Below, in pieces: positions 27,966-37,425 of a stretch of 64,000 nt of DNA. The notes below the pieces were generated by a model. The model saw only the letters and a list, made by a program, of their open reading frames with translations, was not told the DNA's origin and ran no database searches. The stretch covers positions 186,001-250,000 of the forward strand of contig NZ_JAAATX020000004.1 in NCBI RefSeq assembly GCF_009908265.2. Reading direction: 5' to 3'. Origin of the DNA: Paragemmobacter amnigenus. Lineage in GTDB: Bacteria > Pseudomonadota > Alphaproteobacteria > Rhodobacterales > Rhodobacteraceae. The position numbers and the translations under genes were made by a program. The first letter of the stretch is position 1; each line of letters opens with the position of its first letter.

Positions 27966-28190
27966 CAACGACAGGTTCCGGACCGTGGCCCAAAGCCACG
28001 GTCCGCGCACGTCCTCCCGGCGCGGCCACGGGCCGCGCGTTCGGCGGGGAAATCGTCCACCGGACGATTTCTTTTCCCGCCTCACCCCCACCGGGACGTG
28101 CGCCATGGGCGCCCGCCCCGGCGTGACGCGCGCGGACCTACCGGCGGAGAGGCGAAACGTGCCACTGGCACCTTTCGCCCCTCCTCGCGC
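27966..28190. repeat. Repeat B, copy 1 (inverted relative to copy 2 at 53158)
   Basis: About 225 nt, highly similar to the reverse complement of 53158-53377. It contains at least four hairpins: GGACCGTGGC/GCCACGGTCC (27980-28004), GCGCGGCC/GGCCGCGC with loop ACG (28020-28038), GAAATCGTCC/GGACGATTTC with loop ACC (28049-28071), and GGCGAAA...TTTCGCC around 28151-28179. It fills most of the 364-nt gap between the transglycosylase and the next gene. Confidence 0.9.
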
Positions 28191-28317
28191 CTTTTCCGCA
28201 GAAGTATCGGTCAAGGCCATCACCACTCTTCGGTGGCGCCTCGACCGCTCCACCAAACGCCTGCTAGCCTCGCGCGGGCGTAACGGTATCGCATCAGACC
28301 AAAATCAGGTGTTTGTC

Positions 28318-28812
28318 ATGGGTAACTTGGTTCGGCTTGCCTACCCCGAAGATGCAGCAATGATTGCCGCAATCCACGTCACATCGTGGCACGAAACCTA
28401 TCCCGGCCTCCTCCCCCGCGCCGAGATCGACCGTCACGACACCACGTCGCGCCGCAGCCTGTGGCAGGCTGCCATCGCCTCCGGACACTCCCGCATCGCG
28501 GTCATCCCCGATATCGGCTTCGCCGCGATGGGCCGACAGCGCGATCCGTCCCTTGCAGACGACTACCCCGACGAACTCCTCGCCCTCTACGTCCTGCGCC
28601 AGCACCACGGCCAGCACCACGGCCGCGCCCTTCTGTCCGCCGTGCGGGGCCACGCCCCCTTCACCGCATGGGTTCTGTCGGGCAACACCCGCGCGCAGGA
28701 CTTCTACGCAAGGCTTGGCGCGAGGGAACTGCGCCGCGAGAGCGAAGTGATCGACCGTATAACCCTGACCGACATCCTGCTCAGCTTCCCCAGCCTGCCG
28801 GATAGTCCCTGA
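28318..28812 (+). CDS. GNAT-family N-acetyltransferase
   Basis: A 164-residue acetyltransferase of unknown substrate, starting at the ATG at 28318. It has the family start MGNLVRLAYPEDAAMIAAIH and an HVTSWHETYPGLLPRAEID segment shared with many GNATs annotated as ribosomal or small-molecule acetyltransferases. Motif A is partly degenerate (ALYVLRQHHGQHHGRALLSA instead of QxxGxG), and motif B is SGNTRAQDFYARLGARELRR. The last 32 nt overlap the end of the convergent YcaQ-like gene. Sequence between repeat B and this gene looks slightly AT-richer and may hold its promoter. Confidence 0.8.
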   Translation: MGNLVRLAYPEDAAMIAAIHVTSWHETYPGLLPRAEIDRHDTTSRRSLWQAAIASGHSRIAVIPDIGFAAMGRQRDPSLADDYPDELLALYVLRQHHGQHHGRALLSAVRGHAPFTAWVLSGNTRAQDFYARLGARELRRESEVIDRITLTDILLSFPSLPDSP

Positions 28813-29992
28813 CCCACCCCTCCGCCCAGTCCACCCGCTCGCACCCCACGAACCCCGCCAGCCGCGCCAGCTCTGCCTCCAGCTTCGCCACGCGGCCATT
28901 GCCGAACACCACCCCCGCCTCCGGCCAGACCGCCCGCACCGCCAGCACCGCACCCGCCCGCTTCACATCGATCCGCCCGACCAGCCGGTCCCCCTCCAGC
29001 AGCGGAAACACATAATACCCGAACACCCGCTTCGGCTCGGGCACGAAAACCTCGATCCGGTAGCGGAAGCCGAACAGGAACTCCGCCCGCGCGCGGTCGC
29101 GCAGCGCGGGGTCAAAGGGCGACAGCACCCGCAGCCGCCCCGTCACCTCCGGCACATCCGCCCCCGCCAGACCCGCCACGCAGAACACCCGCCGCCCCGC
29201 GCCATCCGCGCCAAGGACCACCGCCTCCTCCACCCGCCCCGCCCGCAGCGCCGCGTCCAGCCACTCCCGCGCCACCTCGCCGGAAACCGCGTTCCAATAG
29301 GCCGCCACCTCGCGCGCCGTCCCGAACCCCAACCGCTCCAGCGCGGACGAACAGGCCCAGTCCACCACCGCACCCTCCGGCACCTCCACCGCCCGCACCG
29401 CCGCAGGGATCACCCGCTCCGTCAGGTCATAGACCTTGCGGAACCCGTCCCGCCGCGTCACCGCGATCCGCCCCGTCCGCCACAGCCATTCCAGCGCCAC
29501 CTTGGACGGATGCCAGTCCCACCAGCCCCCCCGCCCCCGCACCTCTCCCTCGCCCACATCGGACGACGAAACAGGCCCATCCCGTGCGATCCGGTCCAGA
29601 ATCGTACCGAATTGCGCCTCATACCCGTCGCGGAACCAGCGCCGCCAATTCCCGTGCAACCGCGCCTCGTCCGCCGCGAACCGCGCCCGCCACATCGGCC
29701 ACAGCCCCACCGGCAGGATCGACGCGTCATGCGTCCAATGCTCCCACAGCGCGCGCTCCCCCTCCAGCGCGCGTTTCAGCGCCGCCGGACGATAGCCCCC
29801 GCGCCGCGACCACAGGATCATGTCATGCGCGCGGGCAACCGTGTTGATGCTGTCCACCTGCACGAACCCGATCCGGTCCACCAACCCCGCCAGCGCCGCG
29901 CCGGAACAGGCCCCCGTCGGCCCCTCGGCCAGCGCGTGACGGTGCAGGAAATGCCGCCGCGCGGCCGCGTTGGGGATCACCGGAAGGCTCAT
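28781..29992 (-). CDS. YcaQ-like winged-helix protein (HTH_42 / DUF1006)
   Basis: A 403-residue protein of the YcaQ family; E. coli YcaQ is a DNA glycosylase that unhooks interstrand cross-links. The real start is the ATG at 29992. The family active-site motif QxD is present in GFVQVDSINTVARAHD, followed by LWSRRGGYRPAALKRAL, EHWTHDASILP, the KVALEWLWRTGRIAVTRRDGF helix-turn-helix part and the C-terminal LSPFDPALRDR, FGYYVFPLLEGDRLVGRIDV. Its 3' end overlaps the GNAT gene by 32 nt. Function in cross-link repair is inferred from the family. Confidence 0.87.
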   Translation of the reverse strand: MSLPVIPNAAARRHFLHRHALAEGPTGACSGAALAGLVDRIGFVQVDSINTVARAHDMILWSRRGGYRPAALKRALEGERALWEHWTHDASILPVGLWPMWRARFAADEARLHGNWRRWFRDGYEAQFGTILDRIARDGPVSSSDVGEGEVRGRGGWWDWHPSKVALEWLWRTGRIAVTRRDGFRKVYDLTERVIPAAVRAVEVPEGAVVDWACSSALERLGFGTAREVAAYWNAVSGEVAREWLDAALRAGRVEEAVVLGADGAGRRVFCVAGLAGADVPEVTGRLRVLSPFDPALRDRARAEFLFGFRYRIEVFVPEPKRVFGYYVFPLLEGDRLVGRIDVKRAGAVLAVRAVWPEAGVVFGNGRVAKLEAELARLAGFVGCERVDWAEGWVRDYPAGWGS

Positions 29993-30241
29993 GCCCAAGG
30001 CCTACCACCCCGCCGGAACGGGTCAACCCCGCCGATGCCAAAGGCAAAACCGCCCCTGACGGCCCGTTTCGTAACACTCTGAAAGAAAACCCGCGCCTTC
30101 GTGACCGCCCGATAAAAATCCTTCGGTTGAATCGTGATTTCGGGTGCATAGTTTGGGAACGATCCCAAGCACCACGCCAAGGGGCCCCGCCTGCATCCGC
30201 GCAGCCGGAGCCCTCATGCCATCACAACAGACGGAGAGCCG

Positions 30242-31507
30242 ATGCCCCACGACACCCCCCTGATCGCCACCATCGTCATCGGCCTTTCCCTCGCCTTCCT
30301 CCTCGGCCTTGTGGCGCATCGCCTGAAGCTGCCGATGATCGCGGGCTATCTTCTGGCGGGCATCATCATCGGCCCCTTCACGCCGGGCTACGTGGCCGAT
30401 CAGGAACTGGCGACGGAACTGGCCGAACTTGGGGTGATCCTCCTGATGTTCGGGGTGGGGCTGCATTTCTCGCTCAAAGACCTCCTGTCGGTAAAGAACA
30501 TCGCCATCCCGGGTGCCATCGGCCAGATCCTCGTCGCCACGGCGGCGGGCCTTGCGCTTGCGCTCCTCATGGGATGGGGCATCGGCGCGGGGCTGATCTT
30601 CGGCCTCTCCCTCTCGGTCGCCTCCACCGTCGTGCTCCTGCGCGCGCTGCAGGACCGCAACCTCGTCACCTCCGACCGAGGCCGCATCGCGGTGGGCTGG
30701 CTCATCGTCGAGGATGTGGTGATGGTCCTCTCCCTCGTCCTCATCCCGCCGCTTGCGGGCCTGCTCGGCGGCACGGCGCAACCCGTCACCGACGGCGCGG
30801 CACAGGAGGCGGTGCGCATGGGCTTCGGCCCCGTCACCGCCACCCTTGCCGTGACGCTGGCGAAATTCGCGGCCTTCGTCGCGCTCATGCTGATCGTGGG
30901 CCGCAAGCTGATCCCGTGGATCCTGCACTACGTCGCCCATACCGGCAGCCGCGAACTCTTCCGCCTCGCCGTCCTCGCCATAGCCCTCGGCGTCGCCTAC
31001 GGCTCGTCGCAGATCTTCGGCGTCTCCTTCGCGCTGGGGGCCTTCTTCGCGGGCATGGTCATGGCAGGCTCCACCCTCTCGCAACAGGCGATGCGGGAAA
31101 CCATGCCGCTGCGCGACGCCTTCGCGGTGCTCTTCTTCGTCTCGGTGGGGATGCTCTTCAACCCGATGATCGTGCTCACCGAACCGCTGGCGCTGATCGG
31201 CACGGTCCTGATCATCCTCGTGGTCAAATCCATCGCCGCCTACGGCATCGTCCGCGCCTTCGGCCATGACAAGGAAACCGGCCTGACCATCGCCACCAGC
31301 CTTGCCCAGATCGGCGAATTCTCCTTCATCCTCGTCGTCATGGGCACCAAAATGGCGATCCTGCCGACCGAGGCGAAGGATCTCGTCGTCGCGGGCGCGA
31401 TGATCTCGATCCTCGCCAATCCGGTGATGTTCGCCATCCTCGACCGCTGGAGCGCGCGGCACCGCAAGGCCGACCCCGAACCCGAACCCGTGGTCGAAGC
31501 CGCCTAG
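30242..31507 (+). CDS. CPA2-family cation:proton antiporter without a nucleotide-binding domain
   Basis: Inner-membrane monovalent cation/proton antiporter related to YbaL/KefB. It has 421 residues and about 11-12 hydrophobic helices. Motifs: HRLKLPMIAGYLLAGIIIGP, the LMFGVGLHFSLKDL stretch, SVASTVVLLRALQDR, and the ion-binding segment RIAVGWLIVEDVVMV with an acidic pair. ALGAFFAGMVMAGS and LAQIGEFSFILVVMG are also typical. YbaL and KefB carry a C-terminal TrkA-N/RCK regulatory domain, absent here: the protein ends at DPEPEPVVEAA. The 249-nt region upstream has no other gene and probably holds the promoter. Confidence 0.9.
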   Translation: MPHDTPLIATIVIGLSLAFLLGLVAHRLKLPMIAGYLLAGIIIGPFTPGYVADQELATELAELGVILLMFGVGLHFSLKDLLSVKNIAIPGAIGQILVATAAGLALALLMGWGIGAGLIFGLSLSVASTVVLLRALQDRNLVTSDRGRIAVGWLIVEDVVMVLSLVLIPPLAGLLGGTAQPVTDGAAQEAVRMGFGPVTATLAVTLAKFAAFVALMLIVGRKLIPWILHYVAHTGSRELFRLAVLAIALGVAYGSSQIFGVSFALGAFFAGMVMAGSTLSQQAMRETMPLRDAFAVLFFVSVGMLFNPMIVLTEPLALIGTVLIILVVKSIAAYGIVRAFGHDKETGLTIATSLAQIGEFSFILVVMGTKMAILPTEAKDLVVAGAMISILANPVMFAILDRWSARHRKADPEPEPVVEAA

Positions 31508-31537
31508 GACGGGCGATCCTGCCCGTCCCGCAGGATC
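31508..31537. terminator. Overlapping hairpins between antiporter and rlmN
   Basis: GACGGGC/GCCCGTC (31508-31527) overlaps the alternative GATCCTGC/GCAGGATC (31515-31537). The two are mutually exclusive; they occupy the whole 28-nt gap between convergent stops. There is no U-tract, so terminator function is tentative. Confidence 0.35.
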
Positions 31538-32714
31538 AGAGCCCCGCCTCCGCCGCGATCTCGGCGCGGCTCTTGCGCGCCCGCTCGGTGGCCGATTTCA
31601 ACTGCCCGCAGGCCGCCATGATATCCTCGCCCCGCGGCGTGCGGATGGGGCTGGCGTAACCGGCCTTGTAGATGATGTCGGCGAAAGCCTCGATCCGCTC
31701 CCAGTCCGACCGCTCATAGGGCGCGCCGGGCCATTCGTTGAAGGGGATCAGGTTGATCTTCGCCGGAATCCCCGCGATCAGCTTCACCAGCCGCCGCGCA
31801 TCCGCATCGCTGTCATTCACGCCCTTCAGCATCACGTATTCGAACGTGATCCGCTCGGAATTCGACAGCCGCGGATAGTCGCGCAACGCGTTCAGCAGCG
31901 TCTCGATGTTCCACTTCTTGTTGACGGGCACCAGCCGGTCGCGCACCTCGTCCGTGGTGGCGTGGAAGGACACGGCCAGCAGACAGCCGATCTCTTCGGC
32001 CGTGCGCGCGATCTCGGGCACGATGCCGCTCGTCGACAGGGTGATCCGCCGCCGCGACAGGCTCAGCCCCTCGCCATCCATCACGACCCGCATCGCGTCG
32101 CGCACATTCTCGAAATTATAAAGCGGCTCGCCCATGCCCATCAGCACGACATTGGACACCAGCCGCGTCTCGTCCTTCGGCTCGCCCGGCACGGGCCATT
32201 CGCCCAGATCGTCGCGCGCCAGCATTACCTGCCCCACGATCTCGCCCGCCGTCAGGTTGCGGACCAGCTTCTGCGTGCCGGTATGGCAGAAGGAACAGGT
32301 CAGCGTGCAGCCGACCTGACTGGAGATGCACAGCGTCCCGCGGTTCTCCTCGGGGATATAGACCGTCTCGACCTCGTGCCCGCCCGCGATCCGCACCAGA
32401 TATTTCCGCGTGCCATCCGCCGACACCTGCCGCGACACGACCTCGGGCAGCTCGATCACGAAATGCTCGGCCAGCAGCGCGCGGTAATCCTTGGCCAGAT
32501 TGGTCATCGCCGCGAAATCGCGGATGCCGAAGTGATAGACCCACTGCCAGATCTGCCCCAGCCGCATCTTCGCCTGCTTCTCGGGCGTCCCCGCCGCGAC
32601 CAGCGCCTCGCGCAACTGCTCGCGCGTCAGGCCGACGATATTCGTCCTGCCCCCTTCCGGCATCTTGCGCGGAATGGTCAGCACGTCCTGCGTGATGGGC
32701 GCGGTGGCGGTCAT
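31536..32714 (-). CDS. rlmN: 23S rRNA (adenine-2503-C2)-methyltransferase
   Basis: Radical-SAM enzyme that methylates C2 of A2503 in 23S rRNA and of A37 in some tRNAs. It has 392 residues from the ATG at 32714; the frame continuing upstream to 33005 overlaps the amine oxidase end and is not coding. The CxxxCxxC cluster is C136, C140 and C143 ([12 protein letters not shown]). Other motifs are [45 protein letters not shown] and the C-terminal AACGQL cysteine that forms the covalent intermediate. Complete and expected to be active. Confidence 0.96.
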   Translation of the reverse strand: MTATAPITQDVLTIPRKMPEGGRTNIVGLTREQLREALVAAGTPEKQAKMRLGQIWQWVYHFGIRDFAAMTNLAKDYRALLAEHFVIELPEVVSRQVSADGTRKYLVRIAGGHEVETVYIPEENRGTLCISSQVGCTLTCSFCHTGTQKLVRNLTAGEIVGQVMLARDDLGEWPVPGEPKDETRLVSNVVLMGMGEPLYNFENVRDAMRVVMDGEGLSLSRRRITLSTSGIVPEIARTAEEIGCLLAVSFHATTDEVRDRLVPVNKKWNIETLLNALRDYPRLSNSERITFEYVMLKGVNDSDADARRLVKLIAGIPAKINLIPFNEWPGAPYERSDWERIEAFADIIYKAGYASPIRTPRGEDIMAACGQLKSATERARKSRAEIAAEAGL

Positions 32715-32884
32715 GGTCGTCGTCCTGATCGGCTGGGAAGACAGGCATATAGGGGATTCGCCCGCAAAACGAAAGCCTCCCGCGCGCAAAGCCGTCCCTT
32801 GGAAAGGACAAGGGGGCCCGCCGATCTCTTGGCACGGCGCGAGCGACCCGTCGCCCGCGCCTTTTTCTGTTGCTTCGCCAGATG

Positions 32885-34900
32885 TCAGTCGTGGCTGTGG
32901 TTCTCGTCGTGATGGGGGTCGCGGATCGTCAGCGCCGGGTTGTGCGAAAAGAAGTTGAACGGCTGGATATGGATCGACTTCCAGTGCGTCGACATGACCG
33001 GCCAATCTTCCATCCGCGGCACGTGGTGGAAACCGGCGGTGACCCAGGTCACCAGATCGGTATCATCCAGCGGGCGGTCCTGCTTCACCCATTGGGCCAG
33101 CGTGTCCGAGCCATCGCTTTGCATCGCATACTTGCCCCCCGCATAGCGCTGCGTCGGGTCATAGGCGGTCGCCCAATTCGAGAACTGTATCCACCCATTC
33201 CGCATGAAGGGCGGATCATTCTCGAAATCGAAGGGAAAATAGGCCACGTCGGCATCATCGATCATCCAGCCCGGCGCATGGCCAAGCGGGCCCTTCGTCG
33301 TCGGGTTGGTCACCAGCGTATAGCGCGGCTGGTTCGGGTCCAGCTTGTAGAACCCGTCCTTTTCGGATGCGATCGGCCGGTTCTCGGCCTTCCACATCGA
33401 CCGGCGCGGCAATCCCTCGGGCACCGTCGCAGGCACGATGTCGATGGTGGAAACATCGTTGACCGGCTGATCGATGTCGAAGTCCACCTTGAAGTTGAAG
33501 TAATGGTCATGGTTTGCCGCAACAAGGTTCGGCTGGATCAGCGTGCCATACTGCGTTTCCGCTGCCGCCGTCGGATCATCCATCGAGGTGGAGGCAGCAC
33601 CCTTCACGGCGTCCAGACCGGTCGCGCCGATCATCAGATGCATTTCGCCATGCTGGTGAAAGCGGTAGTCGATCAGGTAGTCATAGTTCCCCACCTCGGA
33701 TGCGGTCCGCACGACCAACTCGGTCTCCGGCCGGCCCTCGGCCGGGACGGGGGCTTCGGGCGTCTGGGCAAAGACTTCGAAATGACGCCATGCCGGATCG
33801 CCGATGGACCGTTCGAAGATGCAGATGGCGTCCGGAATCTCCAGCGGGTTGCCGAAGTCGTCGGCGATCATGGCAGGCAGGAACGTCGCGTGTTCGGGAC
33901 AATCCACACCCGGCCGCAGCGGGCTGAGGAAAAGGCCGAACCCGTATTCGCCCGAGTCCATGTAGGTGCGCCAATACCACGCGTCGGACGGGTCCATATA
34001 GGGGACAAAGACCTCGGACAGGTGCATCTGGTAAATGACGGACCGCCACGCCTCGCCATCCTTGACGTCGATGTCCGACAGCACGAGGCCGGGGCGCTTG
34101 TCGACGCGGAAATTGAAACGCCAGATGTCCCAGTTCACTTCGCTGCCGTCGATCGTGAAGTTCGGGCCGCCCGGCTGCGAGAGTGTGGCAGGGTTGGTCT
34201 TCGGCCGCAGCGGCACCCGCGCCTCGACCTCGTCCTGCGTGTAACCCCACGGATCCGTCGGGATCGGGATCACGCCGCTGTCCTGAACGCCGCGAACCTC
34301 TTTCTTGGCAATGTCATAGACGGCGAAAAGCCCTTCGATCGGCTTGGCATAGAAATTCGACCCTTCGGGCACCTGATAGCAGGGCACCTTCATCAGACGC
34401 GCGCCGTCGGTGTATTCCTCGGTAAAGAAATTGCCCGCAGTCAGCGGCAGGCAGAAGGCCTGATCCGGCGTCAGCCCGCGCTTTTCCAGCGCCGCCACCA
34501 TATCGGGATGCTGAAGCACGCCTTCGATCGCGCCCACGAATTCGGTAAACAGGATCATCGGCTGGCCCGCATCGGCAGGGATCGCCGCGTCGCTTTCCAC
34601 CGTTCCCTTCGTGATGTTGACCACGGCCTCGCGGAACCCTTCGGCCGAGGTATATTGCACCATCGCCTTGCGGTCGGGCATGGCCCCTTCGGTCGCGGCC
34701 AGCACCTCGGCCTTGGGGGGTTCCTGCAGCTCGATCAACGGGTAAAGCGTCTCGTCCCCCACGGTGCCCGTATCGCGCAGGATCTTGTTGATCGCCTTGT
34801 ATTCCTCGCCCGAAAGCCCGTCGAGGGGATGGGCCTGCGCCGAAAGCGCAGGCAAGAGCAGAGCCAGGGTCAGGGCCCCAAGCCTATAGGGTGTCTTCAT
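32885..34900 (-). CDS. tynA: Copper-containing primary-amine oxidase (TynA-like)
   Basis: Periplasmic quinoprotein that oxidises primary amines such as phenylethylamine or tyramine to aldehyde, ammonia and hydrogen peroxide. From the ATG at 34900 (AAGGAAAC upstream) it has 671 residues with a signal peptide ([23 protein letters not shown]). The cofactor precursor is Tyr406 in SEVGNYDY (the N-Y-D/E-Y motif that becomes topaquinone). The catalytic base Asp315 is in [10 protein letters not shown]. Copper ligands are His464/His466 ([15 protein letters not shown]) and a C-terminal His in [13 protein letters not shown]. The upstream aldehyde dehydrogenase and AraC regulator mirror the E. coli tynA-feaB-feaR group. 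Confidence 0.93.
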   Translation of the reverse strand: MKTPYRLGALTLALLLPALSAQAHPLDGLSGEEYKAINKILRDTGTVGDETLYPLIELQEPPKAEVLAATEGAMPDRKAMVQYTSAEGFREAVVNITKGTVESDAAIPADAGQPMILFTEFVGAIEGVLQHPDMVAALEKRGLTPDQAFCLPLTAGNFFTEEYTDGARLMKVPCYQVPEGSNFYAKPIEGLFAVYDIAKKEVRGVQDSGVIPIPTDPWGYTQDEVEARVPLRPKTNPATLSQPGGPNFTIDGSEVNWDIWRFNFRVDKRPGLVLSDIDVKDGEAWRSVIYQMHLSEVFVPYMDPSDAWYWRTYMDSGEYGFGLFLSPLRPGVDCPEHATFLPAMIADDFGNPLEIPDAICIFERSIGDPAWRHFEVFAQTPEAPVPAEGRPETELVVRTASEVGNYDYLIDYRFHQHGEMHLMIGATGLDAVKGAASTSMDDPTAAAETQYGTLIQPNLVAANHDHYFNFKVDFDIDQPVNDVSTIDIVPATVPEGLPRRSMWKAENRPIASEKDGFYKLDPNQPRYTLVTNPTTKGPLGHAPGWMIDDADVAYFPFDFENDPPFMRNGWIQFSNWATAYDPTQRYAGGKYAMQSDGSDTLAQWVKQDRPLDDTDLVTWVTAGFHHVPRMEDWPVMSTHWKSIHIQPFNFFSHNPALTIRDPHHDENHSHD

Positions 34901-34947
34901 GTCTTGTTTCCTTGAAGCGGGATTGAATTGCATGGCTCAGTCGCGGG

Positions 34948-36354
34948 TCAGCTGAAGACGGCCTGAAGATCGGTGTATTCGGCAAGGCCTTCGTCACTGA
35001 ACTCCACGCCAAGGCCCGAGGCCTTCACCCCGCCAAAGGGAACGTTGGGCTGGATCGCGCCGTGCTTGTTGATCCAGACCGAACCGCATTCCATGCGGAG
35101 TGCCAGCTTGCGGCCCTTTTCCAGATCGCTCGTCCAGATCGACCCGCCCAGCCCGTTGGGACTGTCATTCGCGGCAGCGATCACCTCGTCCAGATCGGTG
35201 TAGCGGATCACCGGAAGGGCGGGGCCGAACTGCTCTTCATCCACCAGCGGATCGCCGTTCCGCAGACCGGCAATGATGGTCGGCGGGAAGAACAGGCCCT
35301 CGCCCGGCGCACCGCCCAGCAGCACCTTTCCGCGTGCGGCACCATCGGCCACAAGGCGGGCCACCTTGTCGAACTGCATCCTGTTCTGGATCGGCCCGAG
35401 CACGGAGCCCTCCTCCGTCCCGTTGCCCACCGGAATCTTCGAGGCATAGGCGACCAGCGCATCGCAGACCGCATCGTGGATGCTGTCATGGACATAAAGA
35501 CGCTTCATCGCCGCGCAGGTCTGGCCGTTATTGATGAAGGCCCCCCAGAAAAGCCCTTCGGCAATGGCCGCCGGATCGGCATCCGGCAGCACGATCCCCG
35601 CATCATTGCCACCCAGTTCCAGCGTCAACCGCTTCATCGTGGCCGCGGCGGATTGCATGACCTTCTGCCCCGTCGCGCAGGATCCCGTGAACACGATCTT
35701 GCGGATATCGGGATGGGCCGACATGGCCGCGCCCAGATTCACGGCCGTGTCGTCGCCCGTCACGATATTGACCACACCCGCAGGCAGGACCGTATTCATC
35801 AACTCGACCGCCCGCAGCGTGGCGAGGGGTGTCAACGGAGAAGGTTTGATGACCACCGTATTGCCGGTCCGCAGCGCAGGCAGGATGTGCCAGACCGCGA
35901 TCATGACGGGAAAGTTCCACGGCGTGATCGACCCGACCACGCCCAGAGGTTTGCGGTGCAGTTCCACCCGCCCCGCATTGTCATCCTGAATCACCTTGAC
36001 CGGAACCGACAGTCCCGCGGTAAAGCCCGCCCAGGCCTGCGCCCCGCCCATCTCCCAGCGCGAACCCAGACCGTTCAGCGGCTTGCCCTGTTCGGCGGTG
36101 ATAAGGGCGGCAAGTTCCTCGGCATGGTCGCCCAGCACTGCCGCAACCGCGCCGCATGCGGCCTGACGGTCGGCATCACTGGTTTGTGACCACGTCGCAA
36201 AGGCGGCCTTCGCCGCAGCCACCGCCGCGTCCAGATCGGCCGCAGTGGCATTCGGGGCGGTTCCGGCGGGTTTGCCGGTGGCCGGATTGATGACATCGAA
36301 CCGCGCGGCGGTCCGATAGGCCCTGCCATCGATGGTCAGGTTGAAATCGTGCAT
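34948..36354 (-). CDS. Aldehyde dehydrogenase (FeaB-like)
   Basis: NAD(P)-dependent aldehyde dehydrogenase, 468 residues, starting at the ATG at 36354 behind AGGGGAGGAGAG. The cofactor and active-site motifs are complete: SITPWNFPVMIAVW, VIKPSPLTPL, VFTGSCATGQKV, catalytic base E246 in LTLELGGNDAG, and nucleophile C280 in FINNGQTCAAMKR; PFGGVKASGLG follows near the end. It precedes the amine oxidase by 47 nt on the same strand and so most likely oxidises the aldehyde that enzyme makes, as phenylacetaldehyde dehydrogenase FeaB does in E. coli. That substrate is inferred from context only. Confidence 0.92.
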   Translation of the reverse strand: MHDFNLTIDGRAYRTAARFDVINPATGKPAGTAPNATAADLDAAVAAAKAAFATWSQTSDADRQAACGAVAAVLGDHAEELAALITAEQGKPLNGLGSRWEMGGAQAWAGFTAGLSVPVKVIQDDNAGRVELHRKPLGVVGSITPWNFPVMIAVWHILPALRTGNTVVIKPSPLTPLATLRAVELMNTVLPAGVVNIVTGDDTAVNLGAAMSAHPDIRKIVFTGSCATGQKVMQSAAATMKRLTLELGGNDAGIVLPDADPAAIAEGLFWGAFINNGQTCAAMKRLYVHDSIHDAVCDALVAYASKIPVGNGTEEGSVLGPIQNRMQFDKVARLVADGAARGKVLLGGAPGEGLFFPPTIIAGLRNGDPLVDEEQFGPALPVIRYTDLDEVIAAANDSPNGLGGSIWTSDLEKGRKLALRMECGSVWINKHGAIQPNVPFGGVKASGLGVEFSDEGLAEYTDLQAVFS

Positions 36355-36471
36355 GTGTCTCTCCTCCCCTTGGACGCATTTCGCGTCACGCTGAAGAAGA
36401 TCGGGCCCGGCGTCTTGGCGGTTGGTGCCAGCAGGATTTGCAGATGATGCCACCGTCGCCAGACCGCCCGC

Positions 36472-37425
36472 TCAGGACACGAGTGGCTTGGCCCTGACTT
36501 TCCCTGGACTGACACCGAAGCGGTCGCGGAACAGGCGGTAGAAGTTCGACAGGTCGTTGAAACCGCAATCAAAGGCCAAACTGGCGATGTTCTCCTCCCC
36601 CGCCATCAGCCGCGCCCGCGCAAGTTCAAGACGGAACGCCTGAAGCCGGGTGGAAAAGCTGTCGCCATGCTCCGCGAAGACCCGCTGCAAGGTCCGGCGC
36701 GACACCCCGCAATCCGTGGCCAAGGCATCGATCCCGAAGCTGCTGTCGCGCGCCTGCGCTTCCAGTTGCTGCACCGCACGACGGTAAAGGCGTGCCGAAA
36801 CGCTCTCGTTTCCACGGGCGCGGGCGTGAAAATAGGCACTCAGGATGTTGATCAGCGCCTCACCCAGCGCGGCAGAGCCTGCATCGGTTTCCAGCATCCG
36901 GTCCAACACGCCGCCCATCGCAAGGCTCAGCGTGTCGCCCCGTTCGATTTCCGTGCCACCGACGCAATCCTTGCCGATGCGGGCCACCATCTCGTCGCGT
37001 GGCAAGTGCAGCGAAATCTGCGTGGAATGGCGGCCCTCATAGATGAACTCCGAAGGAACCGACGAATCCGCAATGAAGAAATCGCCGCGGTAAAGGCGGC
37101 ACACACGATCATTCTGCAGGATCGTGCTTTGCCCTTCGGCCTGATAGATCAGGAACAGGTGCTCGCCCGGGTCCTTGCGGATCATGGCACCGTCACGGAC
37201 CACGCGGTTTGCATCGAGCGTGACCATCGCCACGTCAAAGCGGGACAGCGTCCGCCGTTTGACCGCGCCGTGGATTTCGGCCCGCTGCGTCGGCTTCGCC
37301 TCGACCCGGAAGCGCCCGCAGATCCGGTGAAGCTGATCGGTGTAGTCATCCACATGCATCGATTGCAGGTCCGGCACCGGGCGCATGATGTCTCTTGGGG
37401 CGCGGCTGGCATTGCTGGCGAGCAT
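36472..37425 (-). CDS. AraC-family regulator (FeaR-like)
   Basis: A 317-residue activator candidate for the downstream aldehyde dehydrogenase and amine oxidase. The ATG at 37425 follows TAAGGAGTGTCTG. The N-terminal part resembles AraC_binding_2 (HLFLIYQAEGQSTILQNDR, YRGDFFIADSS, SLHLPRDEMVARIG), the domain used by FeaR. The C-terminal double helix-turn-helix is FGIDALATDCGVSRRTLQRV and LARARLMAGEENIASLAFD, ending NFYRLFRDRFGVSPGKVRA. It is followed, 117 nt later, by the dehydrogenase on the same strand. In E. coli FeaR activates tynA and feaB; the same role here is inference. Confidence 0.85.
   Translation of the reverse strand: MLASNASRAPRDIMRPVPDLQSMHVDDYTDQLHRICGRFRVEAKPTQRAEIHGAVKRRTLSRFDVAMVTLDANRVVRDGAMIRKDPGEHLFLIYQAEGQSTILQNDRVCRLYRGDFFIADSSVPSEFIYEGRHSTQISLHLPRDEMVARIGKDCVGGTEIERGDTLSLAMGGVLDRMLETDAGSAALGEALINILSAYFHARARGNESVSARLYRRAVQQLEAQARDSSFGIDALATDCGVSRRTLQRVFAEHGDSFSTRLQAFRLELARARLMAGEENIASLAFDCGFNDLSNFYRLFRDRFGVSPGKVRAKPLVS

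Noticed and set aside
32870-34915. 681-residue open frame on the plus strand
   Set aside because: It is antisense to the copper amine oxidase, whose active-site residues are all intact on the minus strand.
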